DNA from: Peribacillus frigoritolerans
GTDB lineage: Bacteria > Bacillota > Bacilli > Bacillales > DSM-1321
DNA: 64,000 nt
Assembly: GCF_030676415.1 (NCBI RefSeq)
Contig: NZ_JAUUTW010000006.1
Location: forward strand, 153,050 to 217,049
Direction of reading: 5' to 3'
Shown here: one piece after another, positions 8,113-18,224 of the stretch
How the letters are laid out: each line of letters starts with the position of its first letter
How positions within the stretch are numbered: position 1 is the stretch's first letter
Made by a program: the position numbers and the translations under genes
The notes under the pieces: model-generated
Seen by the model: only the letters and a program-made list of their open reading frames with translations
Told to the model about the DNA's origin: nothing
Database searches by the model: none

Positions 8113-9620
8113 CGAAAGCAAAACGATACAATCCACTTCTTATGCTCTTTAATTTCTGTAAATTAATCAGGAATTCCATTTTCTTTGTCATTTATTTCTT
8201 TGTGATCAAAGCTGGTTCTGAATCCACCTTCATCACATACGGCAGGATTGTTTTTTTTATAGCTTTCGGATTAACACTTATTTCAATTATTTTAAAATGG
8301 TTCACTCATAAATTCGAACTTGATAATCGTTCCTTTCATCTATACAAAGGAATTTTCAGTAAATCTGAACGGACCATTCCTTTTTCTGAAATTCAAAACG
8401 TCAATCGTCATACATCTTTATTCCATCGGATTTTTAAAGTGACATCCGTCAATTTTGAAACAGGAATAGCAGGTGGGGATGCTGATGTTAGATTCGAAGT
8501 CATTTCTCAAAAGGAAGCAGATCGGATGGAATCGCATATGAAAAGTACTGTCCAGGAAGAATTGGCGACCATTCATGCTAGCGAATATAAAGATATTGCT
8601 TCAGTTGAAGCGGAAGTTAAAAAAGGAATTTCAAATCGGACCAATCATTATAAGCCGACAAAAAAGGATATTATAAAAGCATCCTTTACATCTCTTAGTT
8701 TCCTGGTCCTTATTCCTTTGATTAGTTCTTTTTATTTCAAAATCAATGAAATCTTTCATGTGGAAAATGAAGCAGTGGGGATTTTTGAAAAGCTAATCGG
8801 CTCTTGGTGGATGGTGACGTTCATTATCATTGTTCTCGTCATTGCTTCTATCACTTTCGGAATAGTGAGGACATTTTTAAAATATGGGAATTATCAAGTT
8901 TCCTCAGACCATGATCGAATTTACATTACGAAAGGTCTGATCGATGAAACTGCCTTTTCTATATCCAAAGAAAAAGTGCAGGCAATTGAAATTAAACAGT
9001 CCATCATGAAACGGATACTCGGACTTGCCGAAGTGAAGCTGACAAGTGCAGGGGGTTTAAGTTCTGAAGAAGATACGCTTGAAATCAACTCACTCTATCC
9101 CTATCTACCTGTTAAACGGGCATATGAAATGGTTTCGGAAATATTGCCATTTTATGAAATAACACAGAAGATGACTCCTCTCCCGATAAAATCCTTTTGG
9201 GTGCGCATATTGTGGCCAAGCTGGCTCTGGATCATTGCAACGGTTTTCTTATTATATTTCAAGCCGACTGTTCTGGAAGTGGAGGAAACATGGTGGATGC
9301 TATCTGCTATCCTGTTAATTATTATATTTGTTTCAAGATTGTTAGATTTCTTCAATACCTTCTACATTTTGAACGATCACTTCATTCAATTCAAAAAAGG
9401 GAGTATGGCCACATCTTTATTCGTTTCAAAACGAGATAAGATCATTGAAGTGAACGTAACCCGAAATATCATTCAAAAAATGCTCGGCCTTGCATCCATT
9501 GGGACAATCAATCGGGCTAAACCGGTGCATCATGCTGGTATTAATCATGTGTCTATAGAGATGGCTGACGCGTTTTACAAATGGTATATGGAACGTAGAA
9601 ATGAAATCAAAGTTGAATGA
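8109..9620 (+). CDS. ydbT: YdbT-like membrane protein with multiple PH domains
   Basis: This 503-residue membrane protein has paired helices near 12-65, 185-265 and 355-400, each pair followed by a bPH2/DUF304 domain (for example FELDNRSFHLYKGIFSK and YQVSSDHDRIYITKGLID). The ATGA overlap with ydbS indicates translational coupling. The pair is thought to form a membrane complex; its biochemical role is unknown. Confidence 0.8.
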   Translation: MTKAKRYNPLLMLFNFCKLIRNSIFFVIYFFVIKAGSESTFITYGRIVFFIAFGLTLISIILKWFTHKFELDNRSFHLYKGIFSKSERTIPFSEIQNVNRHTSLFHRIFKVTSVNFETGIAGGDADVRFEVISQKEADRMESHMKSTVQEELATIHASEYKDIASVEAEVKKGISNRTNHYKPTKKDIIKASFTSLSFLVLIPLISSFYFKINEIFHVENEAVGIFEKLIGSWWMVTFIIIVLVIASITFGIVRTFLKYGNYQVSSDHDRIYITKGLIDETAFSISKEKVQAIEIKQSIMKRILGLAEVKLTSAGGLSSEEDTLEINSLYPYLPVKRAYEMVSEILPFYEITQKMTPLPIKSFWVRILWPSWLWIIATVFLLYFKPTVLEVEETWWMLSAILLIIIFVSRLLDFFNTFYILNDHFIQFKKGSMATSLFVSKRDKIIEVNVTRNIIQKMLGLASIGTINRAKPVHHAGINHVSIEMADAFYKWYMERRNEIKVE

Positions 9621-9978
9621 AAGGGGTAAGTCGATTCGTATCTAAATTGAGGATGGCAGAAATATGAGAGAAAGCAGGGATAACGATCAACTTACAAAAC
9701 CAAATAAAGACGAGACAAACATCAGGATAAGTGTTCGATCAGATCATGATTATTTACATTTACTGTCAATATATATAAGTATAAAGCCTGTATGAGGACG
9801 ATGTATTGTCAATAATGGGATTCCTTTTCAGCAATACACCTTACTGTGGATCTTATTTACCATTTTTTATAATTAAAGTAATAAAACACCAATATTATAA
9901 ATCCATACGTTATAATGAATGGGCTCCAAGGGAAGTGTCAGAAACCTGCAGGAGTGATCATATGAATGGAGGTAATAT
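9621..9978. other. Intergenic region with no convincing gene
   Basis: About 360 bases. A 43-codon frame (9664-9795, MRESRDNDQLTKPNKD...) has only a distant GAGG ribosome-binding site and no recognised family; I would not call it a gene. No clear terminator is seen behind ydbT. The last 60 bases probably carry the promoter of the peptidoglycan-binding protein gene. Confidence 0.4.
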
Positions 9979-10539
9979 GTGTTGAAGAAAAAATTATTGG
10001 TCATGATTCCAACAGTTGCCCTGATGTTGGCCCCTCTAGGAACGGGAACTTCAATTACCCACGCAGCATCAAAGGGCAGTCAAATCCAGAAAATCGAAAC
10101 GAAGGCGGAAACACGTCCGACCCTCAGGAAAGGCTCACGTTCGAGTTATGTAAAAGACTTACAGCAAAGCCTTAAAGATGTTAAATATAATGTAGGCGTT
10201 GATGGGATTTTCGGTACCCAAACACAAAATGTGGTTAGGGAGTTTCAAGTGGATCATAACTTGAGTTCAGATGGTATCGTCGGTCCGCTGACATGGGCTG
10301 CTTTAGATGAAAATAAGGTGGAAAGAAAACAGTTCACGGAGAAAGACGCAATCGCGTTAGGGAAGAAGAAGCTGGGTAACAAGATCGTATTCAGCGGTGA
10401 TGGCAGATTGCTGAAAGATGGCAAAGGAAAATCATATTACAAATATAAAGCAGCTAATCAAGATTGGATCGATCAAGGCGGATCAGGAACGATTGGGTGG
10501 TTTCATATTTATAAAGATGGCCGTGTAGTGGAACAATAA
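9979..10539 (+). CDS. Secreted peptidoglycan-binding domain protein
   Basis: A 186-residue protein starting at GTG behind GGAGG. It has a basic N-terminus and a hydrophobic signal peptide ending near THAA (about residue 30), then a PG_binding_1 domain at about 50-110 with the typical VDGIFGTQTQNVVREFQ and DGIVGPLTW motifs. The C-terminal 70 residues (GKKKLGNKIVFSGDG...) form an unassigned, PepSY-like domain. It should bind the wall outside the membrane; no catalytic domain is visible. Confidence 0.85.
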   Translation: MLKKKLLVMIPTVALMLAPLGTGTSITHAASKGSQIQKIETKAETRPTLRKGSRSSYVKDLQQSLKDVKYNVGVDGIFGTQTQNVVREFQVDHNLSSDGIVGPLTWAALDENKVERKQFTEKDAIALGKKKLGNKIVFSGDGRLLKDGKGKSYYKYKAANQDWIDQGGSGTIGWFHIYKDGRVVEQ

Positions 10540-10729
10540 AGGAGTATACATGCAAAGAATGTTCTCACTTTAAGTGGGTTTTTTTTTTGTGAAGCATGGA
10601 TATAATAAGATGACTAAATACATCTATTTTTGGCTATAAATAACAAGTAAATAAAGATATAATAGTAAATGGACAGCAATTTGGTATAGTGGGCAGCGGT
10701 CACTCCTTTTCAGAAAGGGGGTGTCGCTG

Positions 10730-10816
10730 GTGATTTCTATTATGGACGGACTGATGCTAATGATTTCATTCGCCTCTTTAATCGTCGCAGTAATCGCGGT
10801 TACATTGAAAAAGTAA
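10730..10816 (+). CDS. Putative holin-like type I toxin (28 aa)
   Basis: A 28-residue peptide (MISIMDGLMLMISFASLIVA...) consisting almost only of one membrane helix and a C-terminal KK. This is the pattern of the short holin-like toxins of Firmicutes (TxpA/BhlA-like, Hol_Tox family), which are normally silenced by an antisense RNA. GTG at 10730 is preceded by AAAGGGGG at good spacing; GTG 10721 and ATG 10742 are in-frame alternatives. The structured region downstream to 10960 could encode the antisense RNA on the opposite strand. Below the length most gene callers accept. Confidence 0.7.
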   Translation: MISIMDGLMLMISFASLIVAVIAVTLKK

Positions 10817-10929
10817 CCCCCTCCATACCATCCGGCCAGATGTATGTAGGAAAAGGGTTACTTTCATGATCGAGTAGCAACTGACTTACCACAGAAAGCC
10901 GCTGCTCTTTATGCAGTTTGCTGTTCATT

Positions 10930-10960
10930 AAGACGCTGGTTTAACCAGTGTCTTTTTTTA
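10930..10960 (+). terminator. Terminator hairpin downstream of the toxin gene
   Basis: AGACGCTGG pairs with CCAGTGTCT around a short loop, then a run of T residues. It lies 115 bases past the toxin stop, so the toxin mRNA would have a long structured 3' region, as is usual in type I systems with overlapping antisense RNAs. Confidence 0.75.
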
Positions 10961-11070
10961 TATGTTAATTATCTTTATTATATCCTCATTTTACCTATAC
11001 ATTCAACTGAAAAACATGGAAAGAGCATAAATGAAGTTCGGGAAATCGATTCCGGAACTTAGAAAATCAA

Positions 11071-11517
11071 CTAGGTTTTCGTTAAATCCCTGCCGGTTTC
11101 CAACTTGAATAATTTCATTCCTTTATAAGAAACAATCGAAGGAATCATACAAAGCAAGGCCATCGGTAAACAATAAAGAAGATAGAAATGCCCTCCGTTT
11201 TCCAGCAAGGGAATATAGGCTAAAGCAACAAAAAGCAAAGTGAAAAAAATGATCGTGAAAATCCCGAAAGATTGATGATAGAATGCATGAATTTCCCTTC
11301 TTCTTTCAATTTGGTTGGGTAAGGTCTTTGCTGCTTTGTGCGTTCGAAGGAATAGGTACAAGGAGAACATTAGAAATAAAGCGGAAAATGGTAAAGCGAT
11401 CGCAAATAATGAAACGTCAAGAATGGAAAGATAAAAGCTGGATAAAAAGAAAACTTCTGATATCCCTAATGCAAAACAATAATTGAAGATACTTATTCTA
11501 TCAGGTTGTTTAAGCAT
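11071..11517 (-). CDS. Four-helix membrane protein, unknown function
   Basis: A 148-residue protein with four hydrophobic helices arranged as two pairs separated by a basic linker (HKAAKTLPNQIERRREIHAFY). GGAGGGA precedes the ATG. I do not recognise the family. It stands alone between the toxin locus and the PLD gene on the opposite strand. Confidence 0.65.
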   Translation of the reverse strand: MLKQPDRISIFNYCFALGISEVFFLSSFYLSILDVSLFAIALPFSALFLMFSLYLFLRTHKAAKTLPNQIERRREIHAFYHQSFGIFTIIFFTLLFVALAYIPLLENGGHFYLLYCLPMALLCMIPSIVSYKGMKLFKLETGRDLTKT

Positions 11518-11707
11518 GAAATCCCTCCTTCTATATCATATTATGCAACTGCTTTCATGTTCACCACTTTGTCACATTTAAAAGGAAAATAAATGCTCCA
11601 AGTTCGACGTAAAACAGGTAAACGGCCCCGCTCGCCTGCAGAAGTTGAATAGAGTCTTTTCATATTACGAATAGTAATAAAATATCGCTTAAAGGGGGGA
11701 GTGCTCA

Positions 11708-13135
11708 ATGACTGTAAAAACGGCAATTAAAGGATTTCTGCTCGTTCTTCTATTATATTTCCTTTACGTAGTGGTGACGGCAGTGGTTCTTTTCCCCAAA
11801 GAAGAAAAAGAAGAAAATAGGCCGATTACACAAGTAAGCGCATATATGGGAGAGAAGGAAGCCACCGTGGATCGAGTCCTGCTTCTCGAAGACGGTTATG
11901 AGTCGGGACTCGCCCGAATGCGAATGATCCAGGAAGCCCAGCATACAATCGATATCGCCTACTATGCTTTTGGAAAAGGCAAATCGACCGATCTTTTTCT
12001 TGGAGCCTTGATCGATGCGGCTGACCGAGGTGTCAAAGTCCGAATCCTTCTGGATGGAATATCCCATGGACTCAGAGGTCAATTAAGCAGTGCCCGTTAT
12101 GCATTGGCTTCGCATGAAAACATTGAATTAAGATATTACGAAACCATGAAGCCATTTAAGCCGTGGACCTGGCATAATCGCCTTCATGACAAGATCATCA
12201 CTGTAGATGGAAAGTTAGGCATCATCGGAGGGAGAAATATTGCCGATAAGTATTTAGCAAGCAAGCCGCCGAGGAATTTTGTCTATGACAGGGATGTACT
12301 CATTTTCAATGCTAAAGAGGAGAAAGATAGTGTAATCGTTGAAATGAAGGACTATTTGCATGAATTATGGACCCATCCGTATACGAGCGATGTTTTTTCG
12401 GACCTCTCGAAAAGGCAAACGGAAAAAGGAAAACGTGAAAGAGATGCATTAGCGAAACAATACAGCAAAGCTTTGCAAACTGAAACCGATTTCGTTAACC
12501 CAGTCGTCGATTGGAGCAAGGCTACAACACCTACTAAAAAAGTGTCCTTCATTCATAATCCAATCGAACGTTTCAACAAACACCCTATTGTGTGGAGATC
12601 TCTAGTGGATATTGCTGCGAACGCCAATCAATCGGTATACATCCAAAGTCCCTATATTGTCCCTGCGGATGACTTGAAGGAATATGTACCGAAGCAAATG
12701 GATTCAAAGGCTGATTGGACCATCCTTACCAACTCGGCTGCATCAACCCCGAATATGATCGCTTTTTCCGGTTACTTGGCTCTTAGGGATAGTATCGTTG
12801 AGACGGGGGGAAGGCTTTTTGAATATTCAAAGCCTTATTCTTTGCATGGTAAATCGGTTGTCTATGATCAACGACTAAGTGCAGTGGGGTCCTACAATTT
12901 GGATTCTCGATCTGCCTTTTTAAATACAGAATCGATGGTGGTCATCGATAGTGAAGCATTTGCGGCACAGTTGATAGGGGTCATCGAGTCGAAAATCTCA
13001 AATAGTACACTCGTTGCGGACAATAAAAAATATATAGAACCGCCTGAAGATCAGAAAAAGGAAGAGTCTTTTTTTAAAGCCACCTTTTTAAATGCCCTCT
13101 CGAAAATTACGGTATATTGGAATAGGTTCATTTGA
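11708..13135 (+). CDS. Phospholipase D-family protein (cardiolipin synthase-like)
   Basis: A 475-residue protein with one N-terminal membrane helix (about 8-29) and two PLD phosphotransferase modules. The catalytic HxK(x4)D motifs are H160/K162/D167 (LHDKIITVDG) and H380/K382/D387 (LHGKSVVYDQ), both intact. Such proteins transfer phosphatidyl groups or cleave phosphodiesters at the membrane. Cardiolipin synthases usually have two membrane helices, so a related PLD-family role is equally possible. It is monocistronic with its own terminator. Confidence 0.83.
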   Translation: MTVKTAIKGFLLVLLLYFLYVVVTAVVLFPKEEKEENRPITQVSAYMGEKEATVDRVLLLEDGYESGLARMRMIQEAQHTIDIAYYAFGKGKSTDLFLGALIDAADRGVKVRILLDGISHGLRGQLSSARYALASHENIELRYYETMKPFKPWTWHNRLHDKIITVDGKLGIIGGRNIADKYLASKPPRNFVYDRDVLIFNAKEEKDSVIVEMKDYLHELWTHPYTSDVFSDLSKRQTEKGKRERDALAKQYSKALQTETDFVNPVVDWSKATTPTKKVSFIHNPIERFNKHPIVWRSLVDIAANANQSVYIQSPYIVPADDLKEYVPKQMDSKADWTILTNSAASTPNMIAFSGYLALRDSIVETGGRLFEYSKPYSLHGKSVVYDQRLSAVGSYNLDSRSAFLNTESMVVIDSEAFAAQLIGVIESKISNSTLVADNKKYIEPPEDQKKEESFFKATFLNALSKITVYWNRFI

Positions 13136-13144
13136 ATGATGACG

Positions 13145-13181
13145 AAAAAGACAGCAATCTCAGTGATTGTTGTCTTTTTAG
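13145..13181 (+). terminator. Rho-independent terminator after the PLD gene
   Basis: AAAAAGACAGCAATC pairs with GATTGTTGTCTTTTT around a short loop and ends in T residues. Confidence 0.88.
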
Positions 13182-13267
13182 CCTTTTCGGAGATTCTCTT
13201 ATGAATAAATGTGTAATTTGCTATACTTGAGCAAGCTAATCATAACAATCGTAAGGAGAACAGAAAC

Positions 13268-14119
13268 ATGCAATCATTACAGCATCTATCGAAACATATT
13301 GTCTGCCTGCCGCCAGTTCAGGAAACGGATCGCCCGGTTCTTGCCGCCGTGACGGGAAACAAGAAAACGCTCATCATCGATGCCGGTAATTCTGTCCGGC
13401 ATGCACAGCTCTTTAAGGACGAATTGCTTCGGAATGATATGAGCGGGAACTTTCTCGTTCTTACCCATTCACACTGGGACCATGTATTCGGACTGGAGAA
13501 TATCGGGATTCCGGTGATTTGTCAGGAAAAAACATACACCAACATTAAAGATATGCAGCAGCTTTCATGGGAAGATCAGGCCCTTGATGAACGGGTCGAA
13601 GAAGGGACGGAGATTCCATTTTGCGCCGATGCAATCAAATTGGAACATGGGACGAATAGAGAGATTACCTTCCCCCTGCCTGATATCATCTTTGAAAAAA
13701 CGATGACGATCGATCTCGGCAATCTAACCTGTGTCATTGAACATGTTGGCGGCGACCATGCCAAAGATTCCTGCATCATTTATGTACAAGAGGAAAAAAC
13801 ATTATTTCTGGGAGACTGCCTTTATGCCAATCTTTATGCTGAAAAATGGAATTATACGGCTGAACAGGCTTCTCTGCTCATTAAGAAAATTGAAGCCTAT
13901 GATGCCGAAACATACATACTCTCCCATCATGATCAGCCTTGCACGAGACTGGAGATGGAGGCGGAGCTTAAGCTAATGAAAGAATGTGCCAGGGCAGTGG
14001 TCGAACATAGGGGAAACCAGGCTTTAATGGAACAGGAATTGGCTAAAGAATTAAAGCGGGATTTAACTGAGGACGAGCTCGAAACAATTGGATTTTTCGT
14101 GAATGGGTATGTTGAGTGA
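13268..14119 (+). CDS. MBL-fold metallo-hydrolase
   Basis: A 283-residue metallo-beta-lactamase fold protein. The metal motif HSHWDH spans residues 67-72, a further ligand lies in EHVGGDHAKD, an Asp in FLGDCLYA, and a late His in LSHHDQP. No signal peptide is present. The C-terminal 60 residues form a helical extension. The substrate is not predictable. AAGGAGAA precedes ATG at good spacing. Confidence 0.83.
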   Translation: MQSLQHLSKHIVCLPPVQETDRPVLAAVTGNKKTLIIDAGNSVRHAQLFKDELLRNDMSGNFLVLTHSHWDHVFGLENIGIPVICQEKTYTNIKDMQQLSWEDQALDERVEEGTEIPFCADAIKLEHGTNREITFPLPDIIFEKTMTIDLGNLTCVIEHVGGDHAKDSCIIYVQEEKTLFLGDCLYANLYAEKWNYTAEQASLLIKKIEAYDAETYILSHHDQPCTRLEMEAELKLMKECARAVVEHRGNQALMEQELAKELKRDLTEDELETIGFFVNGYVE

Positions 14120-14173
14120 TTTAAGCACTAAAGAACACAAAAAGGTAAAAACGGTTATTATAAAGGTATGGGT

Positions 14174-14212
14174 GGGGTATGAGTTCGGTATTACTGGGCT
14201 CATACCCTTTAA
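14174..14212. terminator. Hairpin between converging genes
   Basis: GGGTATGAG pairs with CTCATACCC around a 14-base loop between the converging MBL-hydrolase and LysE genes. T-rich sequence follows on the plus strand. It probably serves the hydrolase gene; termination in the other direction is less certain. Confidence 0.55.
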
Positions 14213-14276
14213 TTTGACCTTTTTCCGTAAAAGTCCTCACTAAGCCCAATCATGGACCCCACACCAAATCTTCAAA

Positions 14277-14909
14277 TTAATTATGAGCTTTTTCAAGAGC
14301 TAGCTTTATCCCGAAACCAATCAAGACCGTCCCGGTTATACCCTCGAAAATCGCTTGGGTTCTAGGCTTTTTCATAAAAGCACTGATTTGGTTCAGCAGA
14401 TAGATATAAAATACAAACCACAACGCAGTTAAAACGGTATACGTTATGCCCATGATCAGGAACGGTAAAAACGTATCATTTCCTGGATTCACGAACTGAG
14501 GCAGAAACGTTAAAAAGAAGACGGCCACTTTAGGATTCAGCAGGTTGGTAAGGAACCCTTGCTTAAAGCAAGACTGGTTTTCGTACTTGCTTTTGACTGA
14601 CGTTTCCGCCGCTGCGGCCACTTGCTTATTCCTTAATCCCCATAAGGTCTTGAAGCCTAGATATACCAAGTAAACGGCACCGACATATTTGAAGATGGAA
14701 AATAGTAAAGCGGATTTCACAATGATTGCTGAAAGTCCGAACACGGCAGCTGATGTATGAATAAGCAGGGCACAGCATGTGCCGAACATCGTTTTAAAAC
14801 CTCCCGACGTCCCCACGGTAACGGTGTTCCTTGTTGCTATTGCTGTATCTGGACCAGGTAAGATGATGAGAAGGATGCACATGATGATGAACAAATAAAA
14901 GTTTTCCAT
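14277..14909 (-). CDS. LysE/RhtB-family amino-acid exporter
   Basis: A 210-residue membrane protein with about six helices. The conserved LPGPDTA motif near residue 20 and the FLTNLLNPKVAVFF motif near 120 identify the LysE/RhtB family, which exports amino acids or related metabolites. Location next to the kynurenine operon may be coincidental. Confidence 0.87.
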   Translation of the reverse strand: MENFYLFIIMCILLIILPGPDTAIATRNTVTVGTSGGFKTMFGTCCALLIHTSAAVFGLSAIIVKSALLFSIFKYVGAVYLVYLGFKTLWGLRNKQVAAAAETSVKSKYENQSCFKQGFLTNLLNPKVAVFFLTFLPQFVNPGNDTFLPFLIMGITYTVLTALWFVFYIYLLNQISAFMKKPRTQAIFEGITGTVLIGFGIKLALEKAHN

Positions 14910-15063
14910 ATTCGGACCTCCACTTTAGTGATGAATTCTGAAAATTATAACATAGATGTACTTGGTTTAGGGAGATGAATTTGATAGTCATGATTATCTC
15001 AGGACAATGGAGGAGAGGGGAAATCGGCTTGACTAAAAAGATACGGTGTTTAATGAAACAAAA

Positions 15064-15104
15064 AAACAAGCCAAATCATTTTTTGATCTGGCTCGTTTTT
15101 TTGT
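15064..15104. terminator. Bidirectional terminator at the end of the kyn operon
   Basis: AACAAGCCAAATCA pairs with TGATCTGGCTCGTT around a T-rich loop. T runs flank both sides, so on the minus strand it terminates transcription after kynB. Confidence 0.85.
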
Positions 15105-15130
15105 TAATTCAATACCAACACTGTTATATG

Positions 15131-15757
15131 TTAGGGTAACTTTTTCAACACAGCACGTACAGGACTTCCATCTGCTTCAACTAATGGAAGAGGGAGGGCT
15201 GCCAGCTCATAATTACCCGGCCCGATACCGTCTAATACAAGTCCTTCCAAAATGTGAATTCCATGATCGGCAAGTTCATGGTGGGCAGATAGTTCTTTAC
15301 TATCCAGTGGATCTACTGATGGTAAATCAAGTCCAATAAGACGAACGCCGACTTCTGAAAGATATGCCGCCAATTCTGGTTGGATATGAGGAATGGTTTG
15401 TGGAAATACACTTCGATCTTTCCATGCATCCGTGCGAATTAACAGACGCGTCACTCCTTCTAAATCTATATTGGATAATTCGTCGACTCCGATGCTTGTC
15501 TTGTTTGGTAAATGGATAACTCGGGCATTTCCCATATATAATTCGAGATCCAAATCAATCACTCTTTTTCCATCATCATCAAAATGAAAAGGTGCATCAA
15601 TATGGGTACCGGTGTGGACACTCATATTGATTTGACCTACATTGACAGATCCACTTTCTTCTTTACTCCAATTGACTTTGTATGAGAAAGGGGTATCTCC
15701 AGGCCAAACTGCAACGTTTTCATCCAGACGTTGTGAAATATCAATCCATGTCCCCAT
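15131..15757 (-). CDS. kynB: Kynurenine formamidase (arylformamidase, KynB type)
   Basis: A 208-residue cyclase-like metal hydrolase. It hydrolyses N-formylkynurenine to kynurenine and formate, the second step of tryptophan degradation. HTGTHIDAPFHFDDDG (about residues 47-62) is the HxGTHxDxPxH zinc motif of the family. It lies 40 bases after kynA on the same strand and is preceded by GGAGGTAA. The neighbouring kynA and kynU make the assignment secure. Confidence 0.93.
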   Translation of the reverse strand: MGTWIDISQRLDENVAVWPGDTPFSYKVNWSKEESGSVNVGQINMSVHTGTHIDAPFHFDDDGKRVIDLDLELYMGNARVIHLPNKTSIGVDELSNIDLEGVTRLLIRTDAWKDRSVFPQTIPHIQPELAAYLSEVGVRLIGLDLPSVDPLDSKELSAHHELADHGIHILEGLVLDGIGPGNYELAALPLPLVEADGSPVRAVLKKLP

Positions 15758-15796
15758 GCATTTACCTCCATCTCTTCTGGCTGTTTCTTGAATATC

Positions 15797-16651
15797 TTAT
15801 AGCTTCGTTCTTAAACTCCATAGTTCTGGGAAAAAGTGTTGATCGAGTGCTCTTTTTAAATACGTTACACCTGATGATCCGCCAGTACCTTGTTTATTAC
15901 CAATAATCCTTTCCACTGTGGTCATATGATTAAAACGCCATAATTGCTGTTGGTGGCCAATGTCCACTAACTTTTCGCCCAGCTCATATAAATCCCAATA
16001 TTGCTCAACATCGCGATAAACTGTCAGCCACGCCTCTTCTACACTGGCATTTGGTTCATATTTTTGTGACCAATCCCTGCTGATGGCTTCTTGATCAATA
16101 GGTAATCCGCGCGCCACAAGAGCATTAATCGCCGCGTCATAAATACTTGGCTCATGAAGGGCCTGCTGCATTTGCTCGTATAGATCTGTCTGATGCTGAT
16201 AGACTGATAGCGTATGGACATTTTTGTTTCCTAATGCAAATTCAATCAAACGATTCTGATAAGATTGGAATCCGGAAGATTGTCCCAGTTTATCCCTGAA
16301 CTCCATATATTCAGCCGGTGTCAAAGTTGAAAGGACATTCCATGACTGAATTAATTGCTGCTGGATCCTCGAAACGCGCGACAGCATTTTAAACGAAGGT
16401 TCCAGCTTGTTTTGGCGGATAGACTCAGTTGCTGCTGTCAACTCATGTAAAATGAGCTTCATCCATAGCTCACTCGCTTGATGGATAATGATAAATAGCA
16501 TTTCATCATGATGATCGGAACATCTATGTTGACTAGTTAAAATCTTATCAAGGTGGAGATAATCTCCGTAAGACATCGATTTTTGAAAGTCGGTTTGAAT
16601 GTCTTTCTCTAGACCAGTTAGTGTTTGTTCATTGTTATCGATATTCTTCAT
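15797..16651 (-). CDS. kynA: Tryptophan 2,3-dioxygenase
   Basis: A 284-residue haem enzyme that oxidises L-tryptophan to N-formylkynurenine. The family motifs include [16 protein letters not shown] (substrate and distal haem side), [13 protein letters not shown], and the C-terminal [12 protein letters not shown] and [11 protein letters not shown] segments, the former carrying the proximal haem His. Length matches bacterial TDOs. It is the third gene of the kynU-permease-kynA-kynB unit, with a GAGGGG ribosome-binding site. Confidence 0.95.
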   Translation of the reverse strand: MKNIDNNEQTLTGLEKDIQTDFQKSMSYGDYLHLDKILTSQHRCSDHHDEMLFIIIHQASELWMKLILHELTAATESIRQNKLEPSFKMLSRVSRIQQQLIQSWNVLSTLTPAEYMEFRDKLGQSSGFQSYQNRLIEFALGNKNVHTLSVYQHQTDLYEQMQQALHEPSIYDAAINALVARGLPIDQEAISRDWSQKYEPNASVEEAWLTVYRDVEQYWDLYELGEKLVDIGHQQQLWRFNHMTTVERIIGNKQGTGGSSGVTYLKRALDQHFFPELWSLRTKL

Positions 16652-16706
16652 TCCGCAATCCCCTCACTTTTCATATGCAAAAAACTAAACGATTTATTCC
16701 ACCATT

Positions 16707-18128
16707 CTATTCTATCTTCTTTTCCAGAGATTCTTCCATTACATTATGGTTAATATTTCTTCTTTTTGAAACAAAATAAGCAACAGCTAAAAATAGTAAC
16801 CAAGGTATCCCGAATTGAAGCATGATCTTGAAATCTGTAAACCATGTTGTAATCATTAAGCTGAATAGAAGAACGGCTCCTAGTATCGTTAAATAGGGAA
16901 AGCCGATCATCCTTACCGGTAATTTGCGTCCGCCGGTTTTCTCCCATTTTACCCTGAAAAACAAATGGGAAATGAAGATCATGAGCCATGTGAATATTGC
17001 ACCGAACATGGAAATCCCCATCATGAATGCATAGGATGAACCAGGAAGTAACGCATGAACGCCTGCAGCAATGAAAATCCCCGTTGTAGAGACAGCAAGT
17101 GCTTTTCCCGGCACGCCCCTTTTGTTTAACTTTCCTAAAAAGCTAGGTGCATGTTTTCCGCGAGCTAATGAAAACATCATACGTGTTGAAGCATAGAGCT
17201 GGGCATTCATGGCAGATAAAGCAGCCGTTAAAATAATAAAGTTCATGATCCCGGTTGCACCAGGAATGTTCAAGATTTCCATTACTTTTACGAATGGACT
17301 TTCTTCGATCCCAGCCGTTTTCCAAGGAACGATCATCAACATGATACCGATTGTCAATACATAGAAAGTGGATAAACGGAACACAGTCGCTTTTAATGCT
17401 TTTGGAACAGCTGCATCCGGATCTTTTGCTTCCCCTGATGTAACCGCTATCATTTCAGTTCCGAGAAAGCTGAATAAAGATATAAATACGGCTATCCACA
17501 TCCCCTTCAAACCAAATGGGAAAAAACCGCCTTCATTCACAAGGTTTTCCGGTCCTATATGTGGTTGTTCGGATGAACCGAATAGTACATAAGCTCCGAG
17601 GAGGATAAAACCAACAATGGCACTTATTTTAATAAAGGAGAACCAATACTCAAATGTAGCGAATGTATTCACGCTGGTAGCATTTACATAAATCAGGACA
17701 CCTGCAAACAACAAAATCCATACGATTCCCGGCACGGTCGGAAACCAATAATTCATATACACGCTGACTGCACTTACTTCAACCCCAACAGCCAAAACAT
17801 TGCCAATCCAATAAGAATAGCGGACAAGATAGCCTGCCATAGGAGTCATGTACTTTTCAGCAATGGCTCCAAAAGATCCCGAAGTAGGATGGGCAACCGT
17901 CATTTCGGCTAAACAGCCCATCAATAGTAAGACAATGAACGCCCCGAGTGCATAACTGAGCAATACACTTGGTCCTGCAGCTTGAATGGCAAGCCCGCTG
18001 CCAAGGAATAGCCCTGTCCCGATGGCACAGCCCATTGCGATCATGGAAAGCTGATTTGTTTCCAGCTCGCGCTTTAATCCTTTTTCAGGCTCATCTTTAA
18101 AGTTCAATTGAGTATTTTTGTTCTCCAT
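16707..18128 (-). CDS. APC-family amino acid permease (likely aromatic amino acids)
   Basis: A 473-residue transporter with about 12 helices. The N-terminal MIAMGCAIGTGLFLGSG signature and the helix-5/loop GAKDPDAAVPKAL-type motif (EAKDPDAAVPKAL) place it in the amino acid-polyamine-organocation family, AAT subgroup. Because it sits between kynU and kynA, tryptophan or kynurenine uptake is the obvious inference. It is not a direct duplicate of the T-box permease at 37.9 kb. Confidence 0.85.
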   Translation of the reverse strand: MENKNTQLNFKDEPEKGLKRELETNQLSMIAMGCAIGTGLFLGSGLAIQAAGPSVLLSYALGAFIVLLLMGCLAEMTVAHPTSGSFGAIAEKYMTPMAGYLVRYSYWIGNVLAVGVEVSAVSVYMNYWFPTVPGIVWILLFAGVLIYVNATSVNTFATFEYWFSFIKISAIVGFILLGAYVLFGSSEQPHIGPENLVNEGGFFPFGLKGMWIAVFISLFSFLGTEMIAVTSGEAKDPDAAVPKALKATVFRLSTFYVLTIGIMLMIVPWKTAGIEESPFVKVMEILNIPGATGIMNFIILTAALSAMNAQLYASTRMMFSLARGKHAPSFLGKLNKRGVPGKALAVSTTGIFIAAGVHALLPGSSYAFMMGISMFGAIFTWLMIFISHLFFRVKWEKTGGRKLPVRMIGFPYLTILGAVLLFSLMITTWFTDFKIMLQFGIPWLLFLAVAYFVSKRRNINHNVMEESLEKKIE

Positions 18129-18224
18129 AGTTCATCCCCTTTTTATCCAAAAAGATTTTACCCTCCCTAATGGGCACTCAACGAATTAGCTAACCATTGG
18201 AGGGATGTCTGGCGGAATTCCAAG

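Noticed and set aside
9664..9795. 43-codon ORF after ydbT
   Set aside because: Weak, distant ribosome-binding site, no recognisable motif, and in a region expected to hold promoter and untranslated sequence.
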